Positions 36,931 to 45,432 of a stretch of DNA of 59,912 nt are shown here, in pieces. Position 1 is the first letter of the stretch. Each line of letters opens with the position of its first letter. The notes under the pieces were generated by a model. That model saw only the letters and a program-made list of their open reading frames with translations, searched no databases and was not told the origin of the DNA. The position numbers and the translations under genes are program-made. Source of the DNA: an uncultured Oscillospiraceae bacterium (lineage in GTDB: Bacteria; Bacillota; Clostridia; Oscillospirales; Acutalibacteraceae); the NCBI GenBank assembly GCA_959601025.1, contig CAUGOD010000016.1, forward strand, positions 1-59,912, in the 5' to 3' direction.

Positions 36931-38355
36931 TCAAAAGCGGAAATAGATAAACGGATTATAGGTGTCCGCCGCGAGAGAAAGGACGCACAGGGCGAACAGC
37001 AGAAGGGACCCCGCATAGCTGACGCCGGCGTAAACGCGCGTCCCGGTCCGGCCGCGGCAAAGCCGCTCCCTCGCCGCAGGAAGGAGAGGGAACGACGTGA
37101 CGCAGGCAACCGCCAGCACACAAAGAAACCAGGGCGTGAGATAGGTAAGCACGCCGGCCAGATCGGCGGCGGCGCCCTGCCCGCCCGCAAACATCGCCGC
37201 AAGATACGAAAACGCCTGGGTCATGGTATCCGCCCGGAAAATCACAAAGCCGATCAGGACGACCAGCAGGGTATATACCCGCACAAAAAAGCGGGAAACC
37301 GCATGGCCGGACGCCTTTTTCACCGGGATCGCACCGCCGCTTTCCAGCGTGAGGAAAAGGCCGTGGAACAGCCCCCATACCAGGAAGGTCACGTTCGCGC
37401 CGTGCCAGAGGCCGGTGGCGGCGAACACGATCAGCTGATTAAGGAACATGCGGACCTTTCCCTTCCGGTTCCCGCCCAGGGGGATATACAAGTATTCCTT
37501 GAACCAGGTAGAAAGGGAAATATGCCAGCGGCGCCAGAAATCCTTGATGCCGAGGGCGGCGTAGGGATACCGGAAATTCTCCTTAAAGGCAAAGCCGAAC
37601 ATCCGCCCCAGCCCGATTGCCATATCGCTGTAGCCGCTGAAATCGAAATAAATCTGGAGCATATAGCAGACCGCGCCCGTCCACGCGGAAAACGCGGTCA
37701 GGGAAGCCCCCGGCAGACCAAAAACATAATCCGCTACGGCTGCCATGGCGTTGGCGAGCAACACCTTCTTGGCCAGGCCATAGATAAAGCGCTTCAGCCC
37801 CTCCGCGATTTCATCGGCGGACAGGGAGCGCTTCTCCAGCTGATCCCGGATATCGTGATACTTGACGATCGGCCCCGCGATCAGCTGCGGGAAGAAGGAG
37901 ATATACAGCAGCAGGCGGGAAAGCCGCACCTGCACACTGCTTTTATCCCGGTATACGTCGATCACATAGGAAAGGGTCTGGAAGGTGAAAAAGGAAATGC
38001 CGATCGGCAGCCGGATTTCCGGCACGGGGAGGGAAAGACGGAACAGCGCGTTCAGGCTCTGCACCAGGAAGCCGCTGTATTTGAACACCACCAGCAGCCC
38101 GATGTTGAGGATCACCGAGGCGGCGACGATCCCTTTTCCGCCGCCTTTGTTCCGGGATATGGCAAGCGCCAGCAGCCAGTTGACCAAGACGGAAAATAAC
38201 AGCAGCAGGACATAAACCGGTTCTCCCCAGGCGTAAAAGACCAGACTGGCCGCGATCAGCAGCGCGTTCCGCCATCTCCAACTCGGGATCACGAGATAGA
38301 GGAGGAACGTAAGGGGGAAAAACAAAAAGAGGAAGCTCAACGAACTGAAGACCAT
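36931..38355 (-). CDS. MBOAT family O-acyltransferase (AlgI/DltB-like)
   Basis: 474 residues, about 11 membrane helices. The AlgI-type core is visible: FFPQLIAGPIVKYHDI, YFDFSGYSDMAIGLGRMFGF, FWRRWHISLSTWFKEYLYIPLGGNRKG and the catalytic His in ATGLWHGANVTFLVWGLFHG. It would move acyl groups across the membrane for use by the AlgJ-like partner encoded next. AAGGA lies about 12 nt before the ATG, somewhat far. A perfect 18-bp palindrome lies 24 bp upstream. Confidence 0.95.
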   Translation of the reverse strand: MVFSSLSFLFLFFPLTFLLYLVIPSWRWRNALLIAASLVFYAWGEPVYVLLLLFSVLVNWLLALAISRNKGGGKGIVAASVILNIGLLVVFKYSGFLVQSLNALFRLSLPVPEIRLPIGISFFTFQTLSYVIDVYRDKSSVQVRLSRLLLYISFFPQLIAGPIVKYHDIRDQLEKRSLSADEIAEGLKRFIYGLAKKVLLANAMAAVADYVFGLPGASLTAFSAWTGAVCYMLQIYFDFSGYSDMAIGLGRMFGFAFKENFRYPYAALGIKDFWRRWHISLSTWFKEYLYIPLGGNRKGKVRMFLNQLIVFAATGLWHGANVTFLVWGLFHGLFLTLESGGAIPVKKASGHAVSRFFVRVYTLLVVLIGFVIFRADTMTQAFSYLAAMFAGGQGAAADLAGVLTYLTPWFLCVLAVACVTSFPLLPAARERLCRGRTGTRVYAGVSYAGSLLLFALCVLSLAADTYNPFIYFRF

Positions 38356-38378
38356 AATTTTCTGTTTCCTTTTCTTCC

Positions 38379-38396
38379 CTCTAACGGCCGTTAGAG
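38379..38396. promoter_or_regulatory. 18-bp perfect palindrome before the MBOAT gene
   Basis: CTCTAACGGCCGTTAGAG lies between the peptidase gene and the MBOAT gene of the same operon. It could be an operator or an RNA hairpin; there is no T run. Confidence 0.6.
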
Positions 38397-38425
38397 ACGG
38401 TTATCGCCTGTCCGCCGACCCCATG

Positions 38426-39643
38426 TTACTGCGGAACCCGGCTGCAGCAGGTATTGATATAGAACACATCGGACGTGTAACGCTTCCCGATTGCGCCCTT
38501 GGCTTCCAGATCATTGAAGTGCCACCACTCCGAGGCCAGCGGGGACATTCCCGCCCCGGTACAATAGCCCTTCAGCCGCAGCGCATCCTCGGTCATGGAA
38601 GCGGCTGGCTCCACATTCTTCCATGCGGTGGCGGAATAGGAATTGACCGGCTTTTTCATGGACACAGCGGCAGCGCTCAGCTCGTGGATGGGGGTGGGCA
38701 TCGCGCACTCCTCGTATTCCGTGACGGCGGCGTATTTGTATTCTCCGCACAGCCGATAGGCAATCCGCCGTATCCGGGCCAGGGAAACATCCATCGCGCA
38801 ACCGATCTGATGGGTGGACAGCTTATTGGCAATGAACCAGCCGATTCCCCAGGGGGACTGGTCGATTCCGGACCTGACCTCGGGGTCGTCCAGATACAGG
38901 AGTTTCAGGTCCGCCGCGACCTTAAGCTGCACGTCGTAAGGCCGGAAGGTTTCGTTGATGACTAGGGTATAGCCCTCCGCCATCGCGGCCTGCTGCGCGG
39001 CGTAAATCTTTTTCACCATGATGTAGTTGGCCGCCACGACATACCGGTCGTCCCCGAACCTCCCGTTATAGCGGAGAGATTCATACAGTTGTTCTCCGGT
39101 TATGTCCGGGATTTCCTTGCCGGAGGAAACAAAAACAGAGGAATAGGCGTTGGTGTTGTCAAAAATGATGGAGGGGATCACGTCCGGGATGTTCAGATAG
39201 CAGCAGGTGTTCTCCACCCAGCCGCTGTATTCGTTCTCCCGCTCGACCCGCCACCATGTTCCGTCCTTTTCCTCCAGAACGGTAAAAGCGTCCCCCGGCC
39301 GCAGCGAAGCGACCGGGCTGCCGGTCGTATCCGCCGATGGATAAACGTTCATTGCGATCGAGGCAAAGCCGGTCGCACCTTCCAGCGGCAGTTCGAATTC
39401 CTCCGCGGTTTTTCCCGAGAGCTCCCGGTTTTCGTAAAATATCCCGGCCGCCTCGTCGTAATACGCGGTCGGCGCGGTCGTGGCCGTCGTTGCCGGGGCG
39501 GAGGAGACGGAGGTCTCCGCCCCGGTCGGCGCGCTGCTTTCGGAAGGCGTTTCCGCCCGGCCGCAGGCAGTCAGGCCAAAGCTGAACGCCAGCAAAAGGG
39601 CGGCCGCCTCCGCAGGCGGGAACAGCCGGTATCGTCTCATCAT
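38426..39643 (-). CDS. D-Ala-D-Ala peptidase (VanX/VanY-like M15) lipoprotein with SH3 domain
   Basis: 405 residues. The signal peptide ends at LTAC (lipobox Cys27), followed by a Ser/Thr/Ala linker. Residues about 100-150 form an SH3b-like domain (SIAMNVYPSADTTGSPVASLRPGDAFTVLEEKDGTWWRV). The C-terminal M15 peptidase shows INETFRPYDVQ, the zinc motif THQIGCAMDV (SxHxxGxAxD form) and SEWWHFND. Such enzymes cut D-Ala-D-Ala ends of peptidoglycan stems or dipeptides. Being a lipoprotein it works outside; nothing nearby suggests vancomycin resistance. Confidence 0.92.
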   Translation of the reverse strand: MMRRYRLFPPAEAAALLLAFSFGLTACGRAETPSESSAPTGAETSVSSAPATTATTAPTAYYDEAAGIFYENRELSGKTAEEFELPLEGATGFASIAMNVYPSADTTGSPVASLRPGDAFTVLEEKDGTWWRVERENEYSGWVENTCCYLNIPDVIPSIIFDNTNAYSSVFVSSGKEIPDITGEQLYESLRYNGRFGDDRYVVAANYIMVKKIYAAQQAAMAEGYTLVINETFRPYDVQLKVAADLKLLYLDDPEVRSGIDQSPWGIGWFIANKLSTHQIGCAMDVSLARIRRIAYRLCGEYKYAAVTEYEECAMPTPIHELSAAAVSMKKPVNSYSATAWKNVEPAASMTEDALRLKGYCTGAGMSPLASEWWHFNDLEAKGAIGKRYTSDVFYINTCCSRVPQ

Positions 39644-39815
39644 CTTCCAATCCCTTCTGCCGCTTACAGCGCAGCATCCTCAGCACAAATAGAATGGGAA
39701 GAAACGTGTCTTCGCTGCACGGACCATCTCCGCGCAGCGGAGCGGCGGCCCGCCGGCCGGCGAACGGTTCTTTCCAATCCCGTGCATGGCTTTCCTTCAC
39801 GCTATCCTCCGGATA

Positions 39816-40952
39816 TCAGGACGGGAAGGCGCTTTTGTCCCACTCATACCCTTTTTCGGTCAACTCGGCGGCCGTCAGCTTGGCGGAACGCGTATACAGG
39901 GAATCCACATAATACCAGCCGCCGTCGAAATTGGCGAGAATCCAGCAGTGATAATCGCCCGGCTGCCAGCCCTTGCCGGTAACGTAATACACATCGTACC
40001 CGGCCCGCTGGAACAGCAGATAGGTCAGCGCCGCAAAATTGTAGCAGCTCCCGGTCCCATAATCCAGCATGTGGGCGGCGTTTTCCTCCAGCGACTGCTC
40101 CGCCGCCCATTTGTAGGTGAAATGGTCGTGAACGTAATTGTAAATATCCAGGGGCGTTCTGCCGTACTGGTTCAGAATATTGTCCAGCCGCCGTTCCATC
40201 TCCGCGGAAACGTTCCCGTCCGGCTTGATCGGCGTCTGTGTCGTACCGCCGGAAGCATTTCCCGCGACGGTGGTCGTACCGGAGGCTTGTCCTGCCGCCA
40301 CTCCGTCCGCGCCGACCGCCACGCCGTCCACCGCGGTGCTGCGGGCCAGCGCTCCGCTTTCATAGAAATAATAGCGCTTTCCGTCGATCTCGTGCCAGCC
40401 CCGATAGCAGCCGCCGGTCTGGTAATCGTAATAATAGGTGTTGCCGCTCGTCTCTCCCTCATACCAGCCGACGTACATGGTGCCGTCCTCGTTAATATAG
40501 CGGGTAATCCCGTCGATCACCTGCGTCCCGCGGGAGAGAACGCCGTCGGAATAATGGTACCGCACCGTGCCGACCGTCGCCCAGCCGTCGGCCAGGGAGC
40601 CGTCCTGTGCGAAGCGGCAAAGCTCGCCGTCTATCTCATGCTCGCCGGTATAGACGGCGCCGTCCGTCCCGCGATAGTACGCCTTTCCTCCCGAAAGGGT
40701 CCAGGTTCCCCTTTCGGCGGTTCCGCCGGGGGAAGTACCGGAGAACGAACCAGTGCCCGACGTCGCCGGATTCGAGGACGCCGTCTCCGACGTCCCCCAT
40801 CCCGGCGATTTTTTCGAAAACAGCAGCGCCGTGCCGGCAAGCAGGGCGATAACGAGCAAAAGGCCGAAGAGACAAAGAAATACCCGGCCTTTATTCCAAC
40901 GGCGCTTTTTTCCGCGGGCGGATTTTTTTGAACGGGGCTGTTTCTCACTCAT
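39816..40952 (-). CDS. Membrane-anchored wall-repeat protein with transglutaminase-like domain
   Basis: 378 residues. A very basic N-terminus and one membrane segment (about 24-46), a Ser/Thr/Gly linker, then aromatic cell-wall-binding-type repeats (GGKAYYRGTDGAVYTGEHEIDGE, YYYDYQTGGCYRGWHEIDGKRYYFYESGALA) of the choline-binding style. A C-terminal transglutaminase-like domain has Cys in GTGSCYNFAALTYLL, His in GDYHCWILANFDGGWYYVDS and Asp in VDS. It may process or crosslink wall proteins or peptides. It is the first gene of the leftward envelope block, 172 bp before the peptidase gene. Confidence 0.87.
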   Translation of the reverse strand: MSEKQPRSKKSARGKKRRWNKGRVFLCLFGLLLVIALLAGTALLFSKKSPGWGTSETASSNPATSGTGSFSGTSPGGTAERGTWTLSGGKAYYRGTDGAVYTGEHEIDGELCRFAQDGSLADGWATVGTVRYHYSDGVLSRGTQVIDGITRYINEDGTMYVGWYEGETSGNTYYYDYQTGGCYRGWHEIDGKRYYFYESGALARSTAVDGVAVGADGVAAGQASGTTTVAGNASGGTTQTPIKPDGNVSAEMERRLDNILNQYGRTPLDIYNYVHDHFTYKWAAEQSLEENAAHMLDYGTGSCYNFAALTYLLFQRAGYDVYYVTGKGWQPGDYHCWILANFDGGWYYVDSLYTRSAKLTAAELTEKGYEWDKSAFPS

Positions 40953-41335
40953 ACGAACGGAACCTCTTCCTCATTCCAAAGCAGACGGCAAATCCATGCC
41001 GATATATTTATGATATATAAACCACGAGTTTTTATTTTACTACAAAAGGGGGGTGTTTTCAAGCGTTTCCCTCTGCGCGGGTCTTACGTCTTTCTTAATT
41101 ATAAAGAGTATAAGGCGTCGCCTGCCTGTTTAGTCGCCGCCGTGAGCTGTCGTTGAAAAATTCTTGCAGAACCCTGAAAAGAAGCCTTGACTGATAAAAA
41201 GGAAAAGCCGGAGAGATCGCTGTCCGACAATCCTTCCGGCTTCTTATCCCTTCATTTTTCAGGCGGAAACAGAACAAATTCACAGCTTTCCACGTTATGA
41301 AATTTTTTCACCGTTAATTTTTTTTAATGGAGCGG
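40953..41335. other. Divergent intergenic region left of the T-box
   Basis: No gene. AT-rich DNA just right of the wall-protein gene probably holds its leftward promoter, but no convincing pair of boxes was found. A hairpin AAGCCGGA/TCCGGCTT at about 41198-41242 is followed on the minus strand by TTTTCCTTTTT and may insulate the two divergent units. Confidence 0.4.
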
Positions 41336-41363
41336 TTGACTTTTGCATTTTGCAGGATATAAT
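41336..41363 (+). promoter_or_regulatory. Promoter of the T-box/aspS-gatC operon
   Basis: TTGACT (41336-41341), 16-nt spacer, TATAAT (41358-41363). Confidence 0.8.
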
Positions 41364-41370
41364 AAAGACA

Positions 41371-41693
41371 GATGCAAAATTCTTCAATTGGATATCTTCC
41401 AACGACAACGACGGGAAGAGTACGACGGAATGGTAGTCAAAGAGAGCCGATGTTAAGGTGAGAGTTCGGCACGGATTTCCGCCCGAAGAACATCCCCGAG
41501 TCGCCGACCGAACAGAGTCCCGTGCAGCGGGGCATCCCAGTAGGCTCGGCCGGATACGGCACGTTACAGCCGGTAGGCATCCGCGCCGCCCGCGCGTGTG
41601 CTGAAAGCGGGCCGGTTTGCCGGCTCAGGTGGGTGGTACCACGGAAAGACGCAGCGCTTTTCGTCCCTTTCAGGGGACGGAAAGCGCTTTTTT
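41371..41693 (+). promoter_or_regulatory. T-box riboswitch, Asn (AAC) and possibly Glu (GAA) specifier
   Basis: The leader has the T-box landmarks in order: the GAAGAGTA S-turn side and AGAGAGCCG of Stem I (41413-41450), the specifier side GAAGAACATCC (41485-41495), the conserved T-box with GGTGGTACCACGG (41632-41644), and an intrinsic terminator with arms AGCGCTTTTCGTCCC / GGGGACGGAAAGCGCT and a T run (41653-41693). Alignment to known leaders places AAC at the specifier, overlapping GAA. Uncharged tRNA would pair with the specifier and the TGG bulge, stabilise the antiterminator and switch on aspS-gatC, gatA, gatB. TGGT at the bulge would need a G-U pair with a G73 tRNA. Confidence 0.9.
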
Positions 41694-41694
41694 C

Positions 41695-41742
41695 ATGCAG
41701 TCTCTGGCCATAGGGATTATGCAGTCCCTGGCCACAGGGATT
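41695..41742 (+). repeat. 24-bp tandem duplication between T-box terminator and aspS
   Basis: Two adjacent 24-bp units (41695-41718 and 41719-41742) differ at only two positions; each contains the inverted motif CCCTGGCCACAGGG or a near copy. They lie just past the attenuator T run. Confidence 0.92.
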
Positions 41743-41771
41743 GCGGCTGACAGGGAAAGGATGGTTCTCCA

Positions 41772-43877
41772 ATGAAACGAGACGGCTACTGCGGGCAGTT
41801 CCGCGAGGAGGATGTGGGAAAACGCATCTCCGCAGCGGGCTGGGTGCAATCCAAGCGGGACATGGGCGGGGTGATCTTCATCGACCTGCGGGACCGCGAG
41901 GGCACCCTGCAGGTGGTGTTTAACCGCGTCAACTTAAGCGAAGCGGCGTTCCACGCGGCGGAAACCCTTAAAAACGAATCGGTAATCGCGGCGGGCGGCC
42001 TGCTCGCCATCCGGGATGAGGAAACCTACAATCCCCGGCTGCAGACCGGCACGATCGAACTGCGGGCCGATACGCTGGAGGTACTCAGCGAAGCGGCTTC
42101 TCTCCCCTTCCCGGTGGACGATTTCTCCGCCGTGCGGGAGGAACTGCGGCTGAAGTACCGCTATCTCGACCTGCGCCGCCCTTCGATGCTCCGCAGCCTG
42201 CGGTTCCATCACCAGGTAGCGGCCGCCGCCCGGCGATATCTGGACGCGGACGGCTTCATCGAGGTGGAGACCCCCATGCTGACCAAAAGCACGCCGGAGG
42301 GGGCGCGGGACTACCTGGTTCCCAGCCGGGTGCATCCCGGCAGCTTCTACGCCCTGCCCCAGTCCCCCCAGATTTTCAAGCAGCTTCTGATGGTGGGCGG
42401 CGTGGACAAATACTACCAGGTGGCCCGCTGCTTCCGGGACGAGGACCTACGGGCCGACCGGCAGCCGGAATTCACCCAGGTGGACATGGAGCTTTCCTTC
42501 GTGGAGCAGGAGGACGTCCTCCGCCATCTGGAAAAGCTGTTCAAAACGATCTTTCGAGAGACGATGGGAAGCGAGCTGACCGAGCCCTTTCCCCGCCTGA
42601 CCTGGAAGGAAGCGATGGATGTTTACGGCAGCGATAAGCCCGACCTGCGGTTCGGCCTTCCCATAGTGGATGTGACCGACATCGCGGCGAAATGCAGTTT
42701 TTCGGTATTCCGCAGCGCGGCCGACCAGGGCGGCGTGGTGCGCGCCATCAACGTCAAGGGGAAGGCCGATTTCACCCGCACCGAGATCGAGGACCTGACC
42801 GACCAGGCGATGGGCTACGGCGCAAAGGGAATGGCGTGGATCGCCGTACGCCCCGACGGGGAGCTGTATTCCATCCTGACCAAATATTTTGAAAAGAACG
42901 AGATGGACGCCCTGCTGCGGCGGGTGGACGCCGAACCCGGCGACTTCATCCTGTTCAGCGCCGACAAGCTTGCCACCGTCCGCCGGGTGCTCGGCGGGCT
43001 GCGGCTGGACCTCGGCGACCGGCTTGGCCTGCGGCGGAAGGACGACTTCCGCTTCCTGATCGTCACCGACTTTCCCCAGTTTGAGTATTCCGAAGAGGAG
43101 GGGCGGTATCTCGCGATGCACCATCCCTTCACCATGCCGTACGAGGAGGACGTTCCCTACCTGCTCACCGACCCGGAACGAGTCCGCGCCCAGGCCTACG
43201 ACGTGGTGCTCAACGGGGTGGAGCTGGGCAGCGGCAGCATCCGTATCCACCGATCCGACGTACAGCAGAAAATGTTCGAGGCGCTCGGCTTCACCGACGA
43301 GCAGATCGAGGAGCGGTTCGGCTTCATGGTGAACGCATTCCGGTACGGCACCCCGCCCCACGGCGGCTTCGCCTTCGGGCTGGACCGGCTGGTGATGCTC
43401 CTGCTCGGCGCGGACTCCCTGCGGGACGTGATCGCCTTCCCGAAGGTAAAGGACGCCTCCTGCCTGATGACCGAGGCTCCCGCCCCGGTGGATGAGGAGC
43501 AGCTCCAGGTACTCGGCATCACGGCGGACGGTACGGAGGGTGGTTTCGGCCATGCCGCCGGAAAACGCGCGGAAGGCCGCCGGAAGGCCGCCGACATTGA
43601 CGTGGACAAGGTCGCCGTCCTCTCCCGGCTGACCATCCCGCCGGAGGAAAAGGACGCGATGAAACGGGAGCTTTCCGCTATCGTCGCCTTTGCCGACCAG
43701 CTCCAGGCCATCGACACCGAGGGGGTCGAGCCGACCGCCCATGTACTGCCGGTGCGCAACGTGTTCCGGGAGGACGAGGTGCGGGAAAGCACTGGCCGGG
43801 ACCTTCTGCTGGCCAACGCCCCCTCTAAGGCGGGCGGGTTTGTGACGGTTCCGCGCGTTGTGGGCATAGGCGAATAA
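41772..43877 (+). CDS. aspS: Aspartyl-tRNA synthetase fused to GatC
   Basis: 701 residues in one uninterrupted frame. Residues 1 to about 585 are a bacterial-type AspRS: anticodon OB-fold (GWVQSKRDMGGVIFIDLRDREGTLQVVF), class II motifs (ETPMLTKSTPEGARDYLVPSR, PQSPQIFKQLLMVGGVDKYYQVARCFRDEDLRADRQPEFTQ), GAD insertion and a C-terminal GLDRLVMLLLG. After a linker of about 20 residues, 609-701 are a complete GatC (IDVDKVAVLSRLTIPPEE, AFADQLQAIDTEGVEPTAHV, ENAPSKAGGFVTVPRVV-type end). GatC normally is a separate subunit of GatCAB; gatA and gatB follow directly. AspRS is probably non-discriminating, making Asp-tRNA-Asn for amidation. AAAGGA lies 10 nt before the ATG. Confidence 0.96.
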   Translation: MKRDGYCGQFREEDVGKRISAAGWVQSKRDMGGVIFIDLRDREGTLQVVFNRVNLSEAAFHAAETLKNESVIAAGGLLAIRDEETYNPRLQTGTIELRADTLEVLSEAASLPFPVDDFSAVREELRLKYRYLDLRRPSMLRSLRFHHQVAAAARRYLDADGFIEVETPMLTKSTPEGARDYLVPSRVHPGSFYALPQSPQIFKQLLMVGGVDKYYQVARCFRDEDLRADRQPEFTQVDMELSFVEQEDVLRHLEKLFKTIFRETMGSELTEPFPRLTWKEAMDVYGSDKPDLRFGLPIVDVTDIAAKCSFSVFRSAADQGGVVRAINVKGKADFTRTEIEDLTDQAMGYGAKGMAWIAVRPDGELYSILTKYFEKNEMDALLRRVDAEPGDFILFSADKLATVRRVLGGLRLDLGDRLGLRRKDDFRFLIVTDFPQFEYSEEEGRYLAMHHPFTMPYEEDVPYLLTDPERVRAQAYDVVLNGVELGSGSIRIHRSDVQQKMFEALGFTDEQIEERFGFMVNAFRYGTPPHGGFAFGLDRLVMLLLGADSLRDVIAFPKVKDASCLMTEAPAPVDEEQLQVLGITADGTEGGFGHAAGKRAEGRRKAADIDVDKVAVLSRLTIPPEEKDAMKRELSAIVAFADQLQAIDTEGVEPTAHVLPVRNVFREDEVRESTGRDLLLANAPSKAGGFVTVPRVVGIGE

Positions 43878-43943
43878 ATTCGCGGCGAATCAATTTGCGG
43901 CGAATCAATCCGTGGCGAATCAATTTGCGGCGAATCAATTCGC
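43869..43943 (+). repeat. Five 15-bp tandem repeats at the aspS-gatC / gatA junction
   Basis: Units of GGCGAATCAATTTGC type at 43869, 43884, 43899, 43914 and 43929. The first contains the TAA stop of the fusion gene (AATAAA where the others read AATCAA). Flanking CATAGGCGAAT and ATTCGCCTATG form an inverted repeat around the array, so the RNA can fold into a hairpin. Confidence 0.92.
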
Positions 43944-43989
43944 CTATGTCCGGCTTTCACCCCGGCATCTATCAGAAAGGTGTGATACC

Positions 43990-45432
43990 ATGAAACTGAC
44001 CGAACTCACCGTCCGCGAGCTGACGGACGTTTTCCGCACCGGCGAAGCCTCCGCGGAGGAGGCGACCCGGGCATATCTGGAACAAATCGAGACGGGCGAC
44101 CCGGAAATCCACGCCTACCTTACCGTCACGGCGGAAGAGGCGCTCCGCCGGGCAAAGGCAGTGGATGAGAAACGCCGCCAGGGCGAGCCGCTCTCCCCTC
44201 TCGCCGGCGTCCCGATGGGGATCAAGGACAACATCTGCACCAAAGGAGTGCGCACCACCTGCGCTTCCCGGATGCTGGAGAGCTTCGTTCCCCCTTATGA
44301 CGCGGGGGTAATGGAAAAGCTGGACGGGGCGGACGCGGTTTCCCTCGGCAAGCTGAATATGGATGAATTTGCGATGGGCTCCACCACCGAAAGCTCCTAT
44401 TTCGGCATCACCCGCAACCCGCGGAACACCGGACGGGTACCGGGCGGCAGTTCAGGCGGGAGCGCGGCGGCGGTGGCCGCAGGGGAAGCGGCCTTCGCCC
44501 TCGGCTCGGACACCGGCGGCTCCATCCGGCAGCCCGCCGCCTTCTGCGGCGTGGTTGGGATGAAGCCGACCTACGGCACCGTCTCCCGGTACGGGCTGGT
44601 GGCCTTCGCTTCCTCCCTCGACCAAATCGGCCCCCTCACCCGGGACGTGGCGGACAACGCCCTGGTGATGGAAGCCATCGCCGGCTGGGACCGGCGGGAC
44701 GCGACCTCCCTAAACCAGCCCGCTCCGGCGTACACCGAAAAGCTCGGCCGGGGGGTAGAAGGCGTACGTATCGGCCTGCCGAAGGAGTTTTACGGCGAGG
44801 GGCTGGACCCGGCGATCCGGGAAGCGATCTTCGCGGCCGCCAAACGGCTGGAGGGAATGGGGGCCAAAATCGTCGAGCTGTCCATGCCGACCATTGACAG
44901 CGCCCTGCCCGCCTACTACATCCTTTCCAGCGCGGAGGCATCCTCCAACCTCGCCCGGTTCGACGGCATCAAGTACGGCACTCGCGCCGCCGAATACGGC
45001 AGCATCGACGAGCTGTACAGAAACTCCCGCAGCGAGGGCTTCGGCAGGGAGGTCAAGCGGCGGATCATGCTCGGCTCCTTTGTGCTGAGCGCGGGGTATT
45101 ACGACGCGTATTATAAAAAGGCGCTGCAGGTACGCACCCTGATTATCCGGGATTACGACCGCGCTTTCGCCTCCTGCGACGCGATTCTCTCCCCGGTCGC
45201 CCCCACCGTAGCCTACGAGCTCGGCTCCAAAACCACCGATCCGCTCGCGATGTATATGGGGGATATCTACACCGTGCCTGTCAACATCGCCGGCATCCCG
45301 GCTCTTTCCCTTCCCTGCGGAACCGCGCCGGACGGGCTGCCGATCGGGATGCAGCTGATCGGCCCCGCGTTTTCGGAGCCGGGGCTTTACCGGATCGGGT
45401 ATGCGTTTGAGAAAGGAGGCGCCGCCCAATGA
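43990..45432 (+). CDS. gatA: Asp-tRNA(Asn)/Glu-tRNA(Gln) amidotransferase subunit A
   Basis: 480 residues. The amidase-signature catalytic triad is intact at the canonical positions: K79 (GVPMGIKDN), cis-Ser154 (PGGSSGGSAAA) and nucleophile S178 (SDTGGSIRQPA). GatA releases ammonia from glutamine and channels it to GatB. GAAAGGTG precedes the ATG at 43990; the frame is open upstream to 43912 through the tandem repeats, but without a ribosome site. The stop overlaps gatB as ATGA. Confidence 0.98.
   Translation: MKLTELTVRELTDVFRTGEASAEEATRAYLEQIETGDPEIHAYLTVTAEEALRRAKAVDEKRRQGEPLSPLAGVPMGIKDNICTKGVRTTCASRMLESFVPPYDAGVMEKLDGADAVSLGKLNMDEFAMGSTTESSYFGITRNPRNTGRVPGGSSGGSAAAVAAGEAAFALGSDTGGSIRQPAAFCGVVGMKPTYGTVSRYGLVAFASSLDQIGPLTRDVADNALVMEAIAGWDRRDATSLNQPAPAYTEKLGRGVEGVRIGLPKEFYGEGLDPAIREAIFAAAKRLEGMGAKIVELSMPTIDSALPAYYILSSAEASSNLARFDGIKYGTRAAEYGSIDELYRNSRSEGFGREVKRRIMLGSFVLSAGYYDAYYKKALQVRTLIIRDYDRAFASCDAILSPVAPTVAYELGSKTTDPLAMYMGDIYTVPVNIAGIPALSLPCGTAPDGLPIGMQLIGPAFSEPGLYRIGYAFEKGGAAQ

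Noticed and set aside
35536..38199. 887-residue plus-strand frame across the AlgJ-like and MBOAT genes
   Set aside because: Runs through two well-supported opposite-strand genes; composition artefact.
43912..43989. N-terminal extension of GatA through the tandem repeats
   Set aside because: No ribosome site, and K79/S154/S178 match canonical numbering only from the start at 43990.
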